This document shows positions 1 to 11,044 of a DNA stretch of 64,000 bases, one piece after another. The stretch is from Batkoa obscura. Its lineage: Eukaryota > Entomophthoromycota > Entomophthoromycetes > Entomophthorales > Batkoaceae. The notes under the pieces are model-generated. The model was given only the letters and a program-made list of their open reading frames with translations. It was not told the origin of the DNA and ran no database searches. Location of the stretch: contig JASVEC010000019.1 of assembly GCA_030770535.1 (NCBI GenBank), forward strand, positions 248,001-312,000, in the 5' to 3' direction. Numbering within the stretch: the stretch's first letter is position 1; every line of letters begins with the position of its first letter. Made by a program: the position numbers and the translations under genes.

Positions 1-888
1 TTAACTCAGAAGTGGTGTCAATTTTAAAATTTGTAAGAATTCAGCACTATAAGTTGTTATAAAATATTTATAATTTAAAAAATACAATAAAATTATAATT
101 GTGTAATTTATATTAAAAGTTGATTATAAATAGCAAACGTTTAATATATTACTTTACCTTTAATTAGAAAAAATATATTGAGTAATAATCTAAAAAGCGT
201 TACAAGTAAAAAATAAAAAAGTTAATTAAAAGTATAATTTGTAATTAATTTAAATTAATTTGTACAGTTTACTTTTTGCGTTTTATAATCAAAATTTGTT
301 TTCCATTTATAAAGTTATTCTAAGTATCATATTGATTTTTTATTTCTATTATATATAAGTCACATCTTTATTTGATATCTATTATGCTTGTAATAATATA
401 TAATATTTTGGATTACAATAATAAATCTTTGATACTTTATCTTGTATTGTAAATTTTCTATTTCCTTTATAAATTAATATATCAGGCTCCTTTTATGGAA
501 AATACATTATGCAAATTTTCTGTAAATAGTAAGATAATAAACACAACCTTATAACAATAAGCAGGATTTTAAGCAAAATAATATGCTAGCAAGTTGAATC
601 ACAAATCGGTATTTAAAATAGCAAATAATTCACTCACCTTATAAAATAAATAACTAAATCTTTTGATCCGTCTTAAACCACAAATTATAAAGAAAAATAA
701 ACTTCTCGTAAATTTTATTTTAAAAAAGATATTTTATTACTAAACTTGGTACAAAAATGATCTAAACATTATACTGGGACTTATAGGTTAATAGGTTAAG
801 AATTATCTTTTGGATCGAGAAGTATATAAACAAATTAAATTTACAAAGAGCTTCTTTTATCTTTTAATTAAATATTAGTAAATTTATA
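1..888. other. AT-rich intergenic stretch
   Basis: No gene, RNA gene or MITE copy could be recognised. Both strands are broken by frequent stops, with only homopolymer-rich AT sequence up to the PRXL2-like start at 889. The last hundred bases presumably contain the promoter of that gene, but no clear element stands out. Confidence 0.5.
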
Positions 889-1656
889 ATGTATTGCGTT
901 TCATGCTTTGATCGAAACTCGGATGAAGCGACTGCTAATATCTTAGAAAAAAGACAATCGAGTGAGTCCTTGGAAGAATTGATAAGAAAATATCGAGAAA
1001 AGAATAAGATAGATGCAAGTATATTTGAGGGTATAAAAGTAAGGACAGTTGATGGTAATGAGGTGTTATTAAGTGACATATGGAAAAAGAGACCTGTGAT
1101 TTTGAAAGTATTAGCTAGATTAGGTTGTTCCCTTTGTAAACATGAAGCTAAAGTATTGTCTGATTTACAACCATTTTTTGAAAGACAAGGTATTGGGTTA
1201 GCTGCTGTTGTATTTGAAGATGTAGATTTGAAATCATTTTTATCTTGTGGTTATTGGAGATGGGATATTTATATTGATCCAGAGAGGAATGTGTATAAAG
1301 CTGCTGGACTAACGAAGGTTACAAGAATGTACCATATGTCATGTATGGTGAATAAATATTTTATGAAGCTATTAATAGGTTTAAATCTGAATGGTATTAT
1401 TAACAACGCAAAAGGAGACCTTCGTCAGCTTGGTGGGCTATTTGTTATCAATACAGATGGTCAAATAGTTTATGATTTTAGACCCAAGAAGTTTGCAACT
1501 TATCCAAGTATGAAAGAACTTTATGCTTCTGTTGGGGGGGATCCAACTGAAATTGATGAAGAACTTTCTGATGAATATATCTACACTCAATACAAGCTAG
1601 CTGAAGATACAGTTAAAAGTAGAGCTTCTTCTCTTTCTTCAGCTTCTACGCTATGA
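889..1656 (+). CDS. PRXL2-like thioredoxin-fold protein, copy A
   Basis: This single-exon 255-residue protein belongs to the AhpC/TSA antioxidant family that includes animal PRXL2A/FAM213 and selenoprotein U. What is seen: a CxxC redox motif at C80-C83 (GCSLC), preceded by a W-K-x-R-P-V-I-L-K-V strand and followed by the family blocks VVFEDVD, GYWRWDIYIDPE and RQLGGLFVIN near residues 145-195. The family has a thioredoxin fold and is thought to act as a thiol oxidoreductase. The substrate in fungi is unknown to me. The start is supported by the shared opening M-Y/Q/N-C seen in paralogs (MYC, MQC, MNC). A Ser-rich tail (residues ~243-253) is shared with most paralogs. It is the first of three plus-strand copies, with three more on the minus strand at 26.8-34.4 kb. 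No signal peptide is visible. Confidence 0.85.
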   Translation: MYCVSCFDRNSDEATANILEKRQSSESLEELIRKYREKNKIDASIFEGIKVRTVDGNEVLLSDIWKKRPVILKVLARLGCSLCKHEAKVLSDLQPFFERQGIGLAAVVFEDVDLKSFLSCGYWRWDIYIDPERNVYKAAGLTKVTRMYHMSCMVNKYFMKLLIGLNLNGIINNAKGDLRQLGGLFVINTDGQIVYDFRPKKFATYPSMKELYASVGGDPTEIDEELSDEYIYTQYKLAEDTVKSRASSLSSASTL

Positions 1657-2832
1657 TATTTTACTCTTAATTTATTAAACATTCCAATATATTGAATATT
1701 TGGATTATGGTAATTCCAATTTTTTTTGTTTTATCCATCAATTGAACCATAATAAATGGTAAATTCCAGTCGTTTGGTGTGATTATAAAATTACAAATAA
1801 AAGTGATCATCTAACTTTTATAGCATATTTAAACCTTTCATGTTATTTTTCTACTTCTTTTAGGATAAAAAGCGAGTCAATTTATTGTCTAATTTCTTCT
1901 TTAAATTGATCACCTGGAATTATTTAGTTTTATTCTTCGATTCGAATGTCTGGATAAATTTGAATGTCCAGTTGAAATTCGAAATAACTTTTTACTGTTT
2001 AATTTAGGTCTATATTTGCAAAATTAAGCAAGGAAACAGTTATTTTCATAATACTTTGCTGAACGCAACTTTTATCATAGATCAAAACTATTAAAAAAAC
2101 TATACCTTGGATTTAAAGTAACCAAATCTAAAATATTAGAGAATATGACTGAATAAATTAATTAAATTTTCAAGTTATAAATTATTAAAGAATACTTATA
2201 ATACCGCTATCCGTAATATATGATTAAAAGAAGAGTATACATAGTCTCTCGGTTTTAGCATAAACATAACTCTTGAAAAATATACGAGGTCATTTGTAAA
2301 TAAAAAGTAAAAAGAATGTTTTTTAAAGTATCATAACTTTTGCTTTTTTTTCTAGTTCTAAATGATTCTTATCATTATTATATACTAGGATATGAGCACT
2401 TAAAGTAGGAAGAAATCCATCACTTTTTAAGACTACAGATTATTTGAGAAATTTTTGTAAATCTAATTATAATTATCAGGATAAGATAAGGTCTCTTCTG
2501 CCTCATTCTATATCTAAACAAGTTAATTTGCAGTGTTTTAGAAGAATTTTAATTCTAAGCTTAGTAAGCTGTTCTAATTTTGTTTAATTTTTGAACTTTT
2601 GATCTTATTAAAAATGGACAAAACAAAGCAAAAATTACACTAATTTGCATATACTCAAAATCGGATGTTCTTTTTAAAACAATTCAAATAAGCAATTAGA
2701 CGCTTATTTTAAAACAGAAGGAATGATGAAATATTAGATCAATTTAATCTAAAAGGCTTATTATAAGAAAACAAAAATGTTTATTAAATAAAAACAATAT
2801 TTGGTTATTAAAAACGCTTAACGAAATATCAA
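1657..2832. other. Intergenic stretch between convergent genes
   Basis: This separates PRXL2 copy A (plus) from the MFS gene (minus), so it contains two 3' ends. I see no ORF, RNA gene or MITE end. The sequence is AT-rich without obvious repeats. Confidence 0.45.
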
Positions 2833-4218
2833 TTATGAGCTTCTAAACTTAGAGCCAAATAGAACCAAAAATATTAAAATTCCAATTCCAGCTATTTGGA
2901 TAAGCGAAAACATTGTAAATGTCCATCCATAATCTAAAGTGTCTAAAATAATAGAGTTAACTGTAATAATAATACCAGCACCTATCATACGTACTGCATT
3001 AGAGACAGATGTGATTGAAGCACCAAATTTAGGATACAAATCAACCAAATAAGTTGAGATACATCCAAAAGCATAAGTCATACCAAAACCAACTAAGAAT
3101 TGACTAAATAAAACTAAACCCAAATGGAGTTGATAATGAATAAACCAGCCATCCAACATTAATCCTATTAGTATTGCTATTGCCCCAATGAATGAAGAAT
3201 GTAATCTTATTTCTGGTTGTACCTTACTGTCTTTTGATTTTGCAACTGCCCTTCTCAATATTATATCTGATATTCTTCCTCCACATACTGAACCCACAAT
3301 ATTACCTACTCCTAATGAAATGAAAGTTAATCCCGTCTTTGAAGAATCTAAATGATAAAATGTGAACATTGCTCTATTTTGAGAAATTGAAACTGAGTAA
3401 TAAGCAGCAAAAATAATAGCAGAGTAAAAAGATCCCAATGCAACATTGATATATCGAAGATAGTATAATGGTTTCAAAGGATTGAAAAATTTACCATTAG
3501 AAGTAAATTTTAAGGGGCTAAAGCTTAATTTTACTGGAAATGCTTCAGTTCTATTCAATGGTAGAGTCTCTTTTAAGAAAAAAAAGATGATAAGCACAAT
3601 TAAACCAGATAACCCAGTCATCAACCAAAAAATAGATCTCCATCCTAAATATTCTGCTAAAAATCCTCCAATGATAGGTCCAATAACTGGCCCGATTAAT
3701 GGACCAATAAAGAACAAACCTAATGCTGTACCCCTTTGTTCACGTGGATAAATATCACTGATAGTACCGATTCCAACTACCAATGGAGCAGAAGAACCAA
3801 TGCCTTGGAACACCCTCATAATAATAAATACATTTACGTCTGGGGATAAAGCACAACCAATACAAGATAAAAAGAATATCGATTGAGAAATGATATATAC
3901 CCATCTTCTACCATACAAATCAGAACTCGTACCCCATACTAATGGGGCAAGAGCTAATATAAAGATAAAGATAGAAACGGTGACATCAATTAAAGTATCA
4001 GTAGTTTTGAAATCTTTTTTGATTTGTAATAGAGCAGGAAAAAAGATAGTTGAAGCCATTGGAGCCATTAATCCGCTTAATCCTACCAAAGCCAAATAAA
4101 ACCTTCTTTGACTGTTTGTATATAATTCATAACTCTCAACTTCTTTAGTATTATCAACTTCGAGTTTCATTCCAAAATCTTCTTCTTTAATTACCATTTC
4201 TTGTTGACTGTCGTTCAT
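2833..4218 (-). CDS. MFS drug:H+ antiporter (DHA1-like)
   Basis: This is an intronless 461-residue major facilitator superfamily transporter with about 12 hydrophobic segments. The first segment starts near residue 40, after a charged cytoplasmic N-terminus. Motif A (G-T-S-S-D-L-Y-G-R-R, ~residues 96-105) lies after TM2. The antiporter motif C (G-P-x-x-G-P-x-x-G-P-x-x-G-G, ~residues 170-185) lies in TM5. Motif C marks drug:H+ antiporters, and the arrangement matches fungal DHA1 exporters such as the Qdr/Aqr/Flr group, which export drugs, weak acids or polyamines across the plasma membrane. The substrate cannot be told from sequence. The gene is convergent with PRXL2 copy A. Length is normal for DHA1, and no frameshift or missing block is seen. 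Confidence 0.88.
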   Translation of the reverse strand: MNDSQQEMVIKEEDFGMKLEVDNTKEVESYELYTNSQRRFYLALVGLSGLMAPMASTIFFPALLQIKKDFKTTDTLIDVTVSIFIFILALAPLVWGTSSDLYGRRWVYIISQSIFFLSCIGCALSPDVNVFIIMRVFQGIGSSAPLVVGIGTISDIYPREQRGTALGLFFIGPLIGPVIGPIIGGFLAEYLGWRSIFWLMTGLSGLIVLIIFFFLKETLPLNRTEAFPVKLSFSPLKFTSNGKFFNPLKPLYYLRYINVALGSFYSAIIFAAYYSVSISQNRAMFTFYHLDSSKTGLTFISLGVGNIVGSVCGGRISDIILRRAVAKSKDSKVQPEIRLHSSFIGAIAILIGLMLDGWFIHYQLHLGLVLFSQFLVGFGMTYAFGCISTYLVDLYPKFGASITSVSNAVRMIGAGIIITVNSIILDTLDYGWTFTMFSLIQIAGIGILIFLVLFGSKFRSS

Positions 4219-6568
4219 TTTTTTATATTAAATAATTCTAGTTTTATCTTATTTTTTAATCAATATTTGTTTAAAATAGTTACTTATTTATACTTTCAAT
4301 TTTTTATGATTTAATTATAATTCATTTAAAATAAACTTTCATTAATAATCATAATAATTTCTTTCAACTTTCCTACCTTGATGGAATTTCGGAGAATGCT
4401 TAATTTTTTAGCATCACTTTAAATATGTAATGTCCCCTTTATTACAACTGCTACACTTCTATTTAAACTAATTTGCGCTAACTTTTAGAGCCATTTATTC
4501 ATTTGTTTCAGTTCTTTAATGGTTGACATTTATATTCTAGCTGGTTTCGAGGAGTTTTGTCGTAAAATGAACAGTTAATTAAGTCGCAATAAAGTCATAA
4601 TAGTTGTATAGCCTAAAGACTATTTATAGCTTTTAATCAAGGAGAAACTTCGCGTTTAATTAAAATTTCCTCAAGAATTTCTTGATATATTTTCACTTAA
4701 AAACTGTATACTTCGATTTTGAAAACTATTAGCAGCATGTATTTGAAATAAACTAGCCCAATTTCATATTACTAATATCAACCATAAAAATAATTTTCAG
4801 TGATTATTTGAGCGATAAAAGTATAGGAATACATGTTGATTTCTAACTTAAACAATACTTTACTTTAATTAGATATAGAGCGTATCGGTGGATGGAATTT
4901 TTCTTAAAAATAATGGGGTTCAATCCTTAAGCTATTTAATTGGATAAGTTTATATAGTGTAGTATTCTAATGAAGGATTTATTATATCTAAGCATTATTA
5001 TTTGTATCGGCTAATAGTTTATTTAGAACTTATCATTTATGTAAACTTAATTCTTATTCAATAATCTTTATATATAATAGTAAGATATAAAAACAATTTT
5101 AGTTATTTTAATACAGAATTATTTTAAGATTTTATACAAAAATCAAGTATAAATGCTTTAATAAGTTTTATTATAAGAGTTCAAGTACTAATATCTGATC
5201 TAGAAATTTTGTAAAAGCTAGTTTGTTCTATTGTTCATTAAAGTTCAATATACCAATTTAAGCATAAAACATTTCAGGACTTATTTATTTGAATTAAATT
5301 GATATAAAATACTTTATCTTAACATTTGCAAAATAGTAGCGATTAAACCTTAAATTGGTATAATAACGACGTTTGAAATAACTTGTAACTATTCAGTATA
5401 TGTGTCATTATTTTAAAAACTTATATTTAGCCTAATCATTATTATTTAAGTAACAGCTTTACTTAAATACACAGTGTTTTAACACTATAACTCAACTGTT
5501 GACAATTTAATTATTAGTATTTATATTAAGGTTTAATTATAAAAATGACATAATAAAGTATAAAACTATTTAATGATAGAAATTATGCCGAAGTGCTTTT
5601 TATTTATTATTTTTAAAATTTAATATCACATAAAAAACTCTACTTTTTATATTCATGTTATTTGACAAGTTTTATAGTTATAACTTTTTTTGATAATACA
5701 TTCGTATGGAAGATTCTTTAAACTGTTTTAAGGAATCAAAGAGTACTGATATGGAATATGTAAAGAAAATTTAAATATTTCAGAATAGTTTAATGGCAAT
5801 CGAAACTTTCACACTTTAACTAGTTATCTTATGTTTTGCTAAACTCAAACCAAACTTTAATAAATATAATTTTAATTATTAAAATAAAGTGAAAAAATCA
5901 CTGAGATACTATGCTAATATAAAATTTATTTATAATTCATGTATACCAACAAACTACTGGAGCTTTATAGCCATGTTTTTTAATTAAAAGCTCAACTTTA
6001 ATATCTTTTAGACAGCTTAAAGAATGAATAAACATAATTTAACTCTTTTTTATGGCGCAAGTGGCAAGAGTAATTAACTGCAACTATGGAATCAATTATA
6101 AAATTCAGTCTAATTATCAAAATTAATTCCAATCAAAAAAATATTATCTAAAATTTTTTAATTTGCTTTCACTATAAATTAGTTTATTTTACAATCATCA
6201 ATAATAAACCATTGACTATTTTATATTGGTTAAAAACTAATACTATAGTGGAAAGAGTTATTTAGTTGTCTTAATCTAATCAATAAAAATATAATTTTTT
6301 GTTAGAACTTTCAAAAAATAAAACTATTGTTGTATTATATGGACTATTTTTTGCATAAACTAAAAAGGTCAGGCTACTTTATAAAATATCTTATAATAGT
6401 CTAATATACTAAATAAGATTGAACGTAAACGTCTTTATTTTTTCCTATTTAATTCATAAACTATTTGCAAATAATACATAACAAAAGTAAAAGACTTACA
6501 CCTTTTAGAATACGTAGCTAATTAATCACCATTACAGGCAAGGAATTGCTAGTCAAAAATTAACATTA
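4219..6568. other. Long gene-empty AT-rich stretch
   Basis: About 2.3 kb lies between the MFS start and the tRNA-Asp without any ORF of note, MITE copy or recognisable RNA. Stops occur in all frames. The proximal part (about 4219-4500) should contain the MFS promoter. I see no further structure. Confidence 0.45.
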
Positions 6569-6640
6569 CTCTCGAGCGGGGAATTGAACCCCGGTCTCCC
6601 GCGTGACAGGCGGGGATACTCACCACTATACTACCCGAGA
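6569..6640 (-). tRNA. tRNA-Asp (GTC), copy 1
   Basis: A 72-nt intronless cloverleaf. The acceptor strands TCTCGGG and CTCGAGA pair, including one G-T, with discriminator G. The anticodon loop contains CTGTCAC with anticodon GTC. The T arm is CCGGGGTTCAATTCCCCG. A and B box promoters are intact. A T5 run (plus-strand AAAAA at 6555-6559) lies about ten bases past the 3' end and can serve as the Pol III terminator. It is identical in sequence to the copy at 32555-32626, but the flanks differ. Confidence 0.97.
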
Positions 6641-6956
6641 TTCGATATATTGTTAACTCAGAAAAAAAATATATAATATTAATTAGATACAGTATCTTAG
6701 TACCCTTTATGTAGTTTACTATAACTAAAATTTTAATTATACTATTTACCACATATTTTTAAAGCAGTAGTTTTATTTCATGGTACAAAATATTTCTAGA
6801 TACAAAATAAAAAACTGATTATATTTATCATGTCTTTGTAGATATTTAACTACCAATAAATATAAAATAGTGTTATAAGCAAGATTCTTTATTATAAAAC
6901 AATTAACCATATTTAAAAATTCGTTTAAATTGTACAATTAAACATTTTGTAGATAT

Positions 6957-7053
6957 GGGGATGTTTTTTTGATTTCATTACTTTTTTCATTTTTTAAGCG
7001 CTATTTAAGCGGAAAAATTGTTAGTAAAATTTTTAAGCAAAAACTACAACCCC
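6957..7053 (+). mobile_element. GGGG/CCCC MITE, copy M1
   Basis: A 97 bp non-coding element in forward orientation. It starts GGGGATG followed by a T run, and ends CAACCCC. It is flanked on both sides by ATAT, read as a 4-bp target duplication. The internal TTTTTCA...GGAAAAA hairpin arms and the AAGCGCT core are present. Confidence 0.9.
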
Positions 7054-7320
7054 ATATGGATTTTAGCTTACTCCCCAGCTCAAAAAAATTAAATTATATC
7101 TCAGAGTACTCAGACCTAGCCAAGTAAAAATTAAAGAAAGTTAAATAAAATCAATTTGAAAATTGATTTTATTTAACTAATGAATTAAGGTATTTGACCT
7201 AATAACAGATATTATTAGGATAATTGGTGCCGTTTTATATAAATATAAATACTGGGGCTCTATACTTCTTATTATCAAACAGGATTATTTAAGTTCAGTA
7301 TAATTTTATTTTTAAATTAT

Positions 7321-7419
7321 GAGGATGTTTTTTTTTGATTTCATCACTTTTTCCATCTTTCAAGCACTATTTGAATGAAAAAATTGCTATAAAATTATTA
7401 AACACAAATATATGTCCCC
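7321..7419 (+). mobile_element. MITE copy M2, just upstream of PRXL2 copy B
   Basis: A 99 bp forward copy that starts GAGGATG and ends TGTCCCC. Flanks are TTAT and ATAT, so the duplication has one mismatch. It ends about 60 bases before the likely ATG of PRXL2 copy B. An open frame runs through the MITE into that gene, but this is probably fortuitous. Confidence 0.88.
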
Positions 7420-7478
7420 ATATATTGGATAGTTTATTTTTTTGTCTTAAAGTGATATTGGTAAAATATGATGACAGG

Positions 7479-8105
7479 ATGTATTGCGATAATAACATCT
7501 ATAAAAAGAGTTACGATGACACTCAGTGTAAAACTTCCAGTGATTTTAGGATCAACTTTGATGCAGGTGTTTTCAATGGAATAAAAGTAAAAACTATTAA
7601 TGGAGATGAAATATTATTAAGTGATACATGGAAAAATAGGCCAGTAATTTTAAAGGTTTTAGCAAGTTTAGGATGTGCTTTATGTAAATATGATGCAAAA
7701 GTATTTTCTGAGTTACAACCTTTATTTGAGCATCACAATGTTGGATTAGTTGCAGTAGTATTTGAAGATGTAGATCTATACTCTTTTTTGAGCTCTGGAT
7801 ATTGGACTTGGGATATTTATCTTGACCCAGAACGAGATGTTTACAAAACTGTGGAGTTGACTAAAGTATCAAGGTTGTATCAACTAAAACTATTAACATA
7901 TATCATATATAAAGGTCAAAAGCCAAACATAAGTGGTGGTTTGAGACAACTAGATGGAACATTTGGAATTTATCCCAACAATAAAGAGGTTCGTAGCTTC
8001 AGGCCTAAAAAAGCTGCCATGCATCCTAGTTTTAAAGAAATATACTCATTAGTTGGTGATGATCTAGAAGATACTGAAGAACAGCTTCCTTCTAAATATA
8101 TATAG
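7479..8105 (+). CDS. PRXL2-like thioredoxin-fold protein, copy B (short)
   Basis: This is a 208-residue PRXL2/AhpC-TSA-like protein. I chose the ATG at 7479 because it opens M-Y-C like copy A. The longer open frame from 7335 begins inside MITE M2 and adds 48 residues that no paralog has. The CxxC motif is C66-C69 (GCALC), and the blocks VVFEDVD and GYWTWDIYLDPE follow. The segment 7576-7835 is identical to copy C at 9403-9662, while the sequence on either side is clearly diverged. The protein stops at a TAG where paralogs read on through Y-x-Y-T-Q into a Ser-rich tail, so it is C-terminally shortened. The region around residues 130-150 is also shorter than in copy C. It may be functional or early in decay. 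Confidence 0.75.
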   Translation: MYCDNNIYKKSYDDTQCKTSSDFRINFDAGVFNGIKVKTINGDEILLSDTWKNRPVILKVLASLGCALCKYDAKVFSELQPLFEHHNVGLVAVVFEDVDLYSFLSSGYWTWDIYLDPERDVYKTVELTKVSRLYQLKLLTYIIYKGQKPNISGGLRQLDGTFGIYPNNKEVRSFRPKKAAMHPSFKEIYSLVGDDLEDTEEQLPSKYI

Positions 8106-9263
8106 TATCAAGAAAAACCAAAAAACAGCGTCAGCAAACCGAATTTAATGCTATCCACGGATCAATATTGTCTATAGATTAACATATCCACTATGTTTAT
8201 TGTTAATAGAGAATATTCAATAACGAAATCATAGCAAATCATTCTGTATATCATATTATACGTTCTTGACATATGCCGCTTCATATTTAATTAATTCTAA
8301 TCTCACTTTTAAAGTTATATGATAAACTTAATTTCTTTTTATTGCTATTTTTTTATAAATCTAACATACAAAACTTAAATTTTGCCCAGCTCTATATACT
8401 TTACAAATTATATTATTGTAAAAAATAGGAATCCTTATTAAAAAAGTTTATCATTAAAATATATATTCAAGTAAACATAGTGCAGTATTTAATATTCTAA
8501 TATAATTTTAAAAACTATCAAGATCAAGGAAAAATTATAATTGGTGAAAAATAAGCTATGTGTTGGAGCCCAATATTTAACTTTGCAATAATAATTTAAG
8601 TTAATTATTAGATAAATTGAATGGGGCTTCTTTAAACTGACAACAGACTCTCATCAACTATTTGAAGTATATTAGTTAATAAACTACTTAAGAGCTTAGA
8701 TCTTTCAAAAACATAACGAAGTTAATAATAAATAGTTTAAAAAGCTTCGTTGTCAAATATCAAAAATGCTTTGATATAGTGATTATAAATCGGTGATATG
8801 GGGATGTTTTTTTTGGCTTCATTATTTTTTCGACTTAAAAAGTGCTATTTGAGTAGAATAATTGTTAGTAAAATTCTTAAATACAAAAATACATCCCCAT
8901 ATTATTATATGGATTCCGATTTTAGTTCAGGATTGATTTTAAAATGAGAAGAAACTTTGAGAAATTATTTTTATTTTATCCTTGAAAATCATAAACAGGT
9001 AATATATATATTTGTATAATCATACTTAGCTCGAAAGGCTTTCATTTAAATTTATACTCCAATCATACTTCTGTCATGATAGTTATGGTTCATTGTGATT
9101 AATCATTAATTGGAAAATAAATATTAAATACTAAATTATTAAATATCTACTATTGTTATTACTAAACTGAGTCAAATTAAAACTTAATGTGAGAACTCTA
9201 CAACTAAAATTTATATAAAGTAAACTTTAGGATAAATTTTTCATTTTATTTTTAGTTATTAAT
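8106..9263. other. Intergenic stretch with one MITE
   Basis: The spacer between PRXL2 copies B and C contains MITE M3 at 8800-8898 and otherwise only AT-rich sequence. The tail after the copy B stop (8106-8160) still weakly resembles coding sequence in the same frame, which fits a recent premature stop. Confidence 0.45.
8800..8898 (+). mobile_element. MITE copy M3
   Basis: A 99 bp forward copy with both ends intact (GGGGATG at the left, ACATCCCC at the right). It is flanked by ATAT on both sides. Confidence 0.92.
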
Positions 9264-10028
9264 ATGTTTACCTACAGCAACCAAAGTTATTGTACGAAAT
9301 GTCCCCAAAAAACAAGTATTCAATTTATGGATGATTTCTCTCCCACTCTCAACGAAAAGCGAAGGAATAGGAATGTTAGAAGGTTTGATGCAAGTATATT
9401 TGATGGAATAAAAGTAAAAACTATTAATGGAGATGAAATATTATTAAGTGATACATGGAAAAATAGGCCAGTAATTTTAAAGGTTTTAGCAAGTTTAGGA
9501 TGTGCTTTATGTAAATATGATGCAAAAGTATTTTCTGAGTTACAACCTTTATTTGAGCATCACAATGTTGGATTAGTTGCAGTAGTATTTGAAGATGTAG
9601 ATCTATACTCTTTTTTGAGCTCTGGATATTGGACTTGGGATATTTATCTTGACCCAGAACGAAATGTTTATAAGGCTGCTAAATTAACTAAAATATCAAG
9701 AGCATATCAGCTGAAAGCATTCTTCTCTAAACACATTTTAAAAATGGTAAGGTATATTAAGACTAAAGGGCTTAAACTAAACATGAAAGCTGATCTTCGT
9801 CAACTTGGGGGAACGTTTTTAATTAATCCCAATAATGAAATAGTTTATAGTTTTAGACCCAAAGAGCTTGCGATATATCCTAGTATTAAGGAGATATACT
9901 CATTAGTTGGAGGTGACCCAGGGGAAATTGATGAACAACTCCCTGAAGAATATGTTTATACACAGAAAAAATTAGAAGAAAAATCTATCAGCTCAAGTTC
10001 CATCCTAACTGCAGGTTCTTACAATTGA
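9264..10028 (+). CDS. PRXL2-like thioredoxin-fold protein, copy C
   Basis: This is a single-exon 254-residue PRXL2/AhpC-TSA-like protein. The CxxC motif lies at C80-C83 (GCALC), followed by VVFEDVD, GYWTWDIYLDPE and, near residues 175-185, the RQLGGTFLIN block that forms the second half of the thioredoxin-like fold. A Ser-rich tail closes the protein. It shares a 260 bp identical DNA tract (9403-9662) with copy B. The N-terminal 46 residues differ from all other copies but still carry a C-x2-C pair (C10, C13) like the MYCVSC and MQCTSC openings of other members. It is the most complete of the plus-strand group alongside copy A. Confidence 0.85.
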   Translation: MFTYSNQSYCTKCPQKTSIQFMDDFSPTLNEKRRNRNVRRFDASIFDGIKVKTINGDEILLSDTWKNRPVILKVLASLGCALCKYDAKVFSELQPLFEHHNVGLVAVVFEDVDLYSFLSSGYWTWDIYLDPERNVYKAAKLTKISRAYQLKAFFSKHILKMVRYIKTKGLKLNMKADLRQLGGTFLINPNNEIVYSFRPKELAIYPSIKEIYSLVGGDPGEIDEQLPEEYVYTQKKLEEKSISSSSILTAGSYN

Positions 10029-10194
10029 TTTTGTTATATTGTAAATTTCCACTATTCCACTCTAAATATTAGTTACTGCAATTTTTTCCAAAATGTTTTT
10101 CCTTTTTATTAAATGTTATTTTGTACTTATTTATGTATATAGAGTAAATTTATTTTTATAGTTATACTTTATTTCAATAAAGTCATTAACATAT

Positions 10195-10289
10195 GGGGAT
10201 GTATTTTTTTGAAGAATTTTACTAACAATCTTTCCACTCAAATAACGCTTAAGAAATGGAAAAAGTAATGAAATCAAAAAAACATCTCC
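10195..10289 (-). mobile_element. MITE copy M4
   Basis: A 95 bp copy in reverse orientation. It starts GGGGATGTATTTTTTTG, and the right end reads ACATCTCC. It is flanked by ATAT on both sides. Confidence 0.9.
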
Positions 10290-10945
10290 ATATATTTAAG
10301 CTTTTAGCCTATAGTGCTTGCTTTTTATTTAATATATCATTAAATATAAATACTTATTGTTTAGTAAACTTGGTCTGCATTTTGTAATTTCCAAATAGAT
10401 ATAAATTCAAAGTAGGCTTATAGAAGCTTAAATTAATATGTGACTTTACCTAATAATAACATTGGCTTTAGGATTTATTAATGTTCGCAAATAAATCTTA
10501 ATAAAATCATTAAAATCATTAAAATTACAAAATAAAAGCTTAAAATGATATATGAAAATACCTAATAATAGTAATAGCTTATTTTAATTAATTTATTAAT
10601 GTTTGCAAACAAATTTTGTTGAAGTAATTAAACTACAGAATAAAATCTAACATTCAAAGTAGGAATAACAAATATTATTCGTCCATAGTGAGTATTTAAT
10701 ACTTATATAAAACAAGATGTCAATACCATTATAGTATCTTTTATCTTTGACATTTGCTTAATAACATACTATTTTTGATCATTTACGTGTTTTTTAATAA
10801 ATTGTACATTCCTAGATTTATTTTACATTTAATTTTAATACAACATAATGTAAGCCCTACATAACATCTTTACAAATAACAATAAAATAGATTAATAAAA
10901 ATTCGATTATTTCAAAACTTTCAAATAAAGTTTGAGGAAACATTT

Positions 10946-11044
10946 GGGAGCGTTTTTTTTGACTTCATTATTTTTTCCATTTTTTAAGCGCTATTTAAGC
11001 GGAAAATTTGTTAGTAAAATTTTTAAACACAAAAATACATCCCC
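10946..11044 (+). mobile_element. MITE copy M5
   Basis: A 99 bp forward copy. The left end is mutated to GGGAGCG, and the right end is ACATCCCC. It is flanked by ATTT on both sides. This copy helps to show that the duplication is four bases and not only the symmetric ATAT. Confidence 0.9.

Noticed and set aside
7335-7478. 48-residue N-terminal extension of PRXL2 copy B
   Set aside because: The first part is MITE M2 sequence, no paralog has it, and the internal ATG gives the family's M-Y-C opening.
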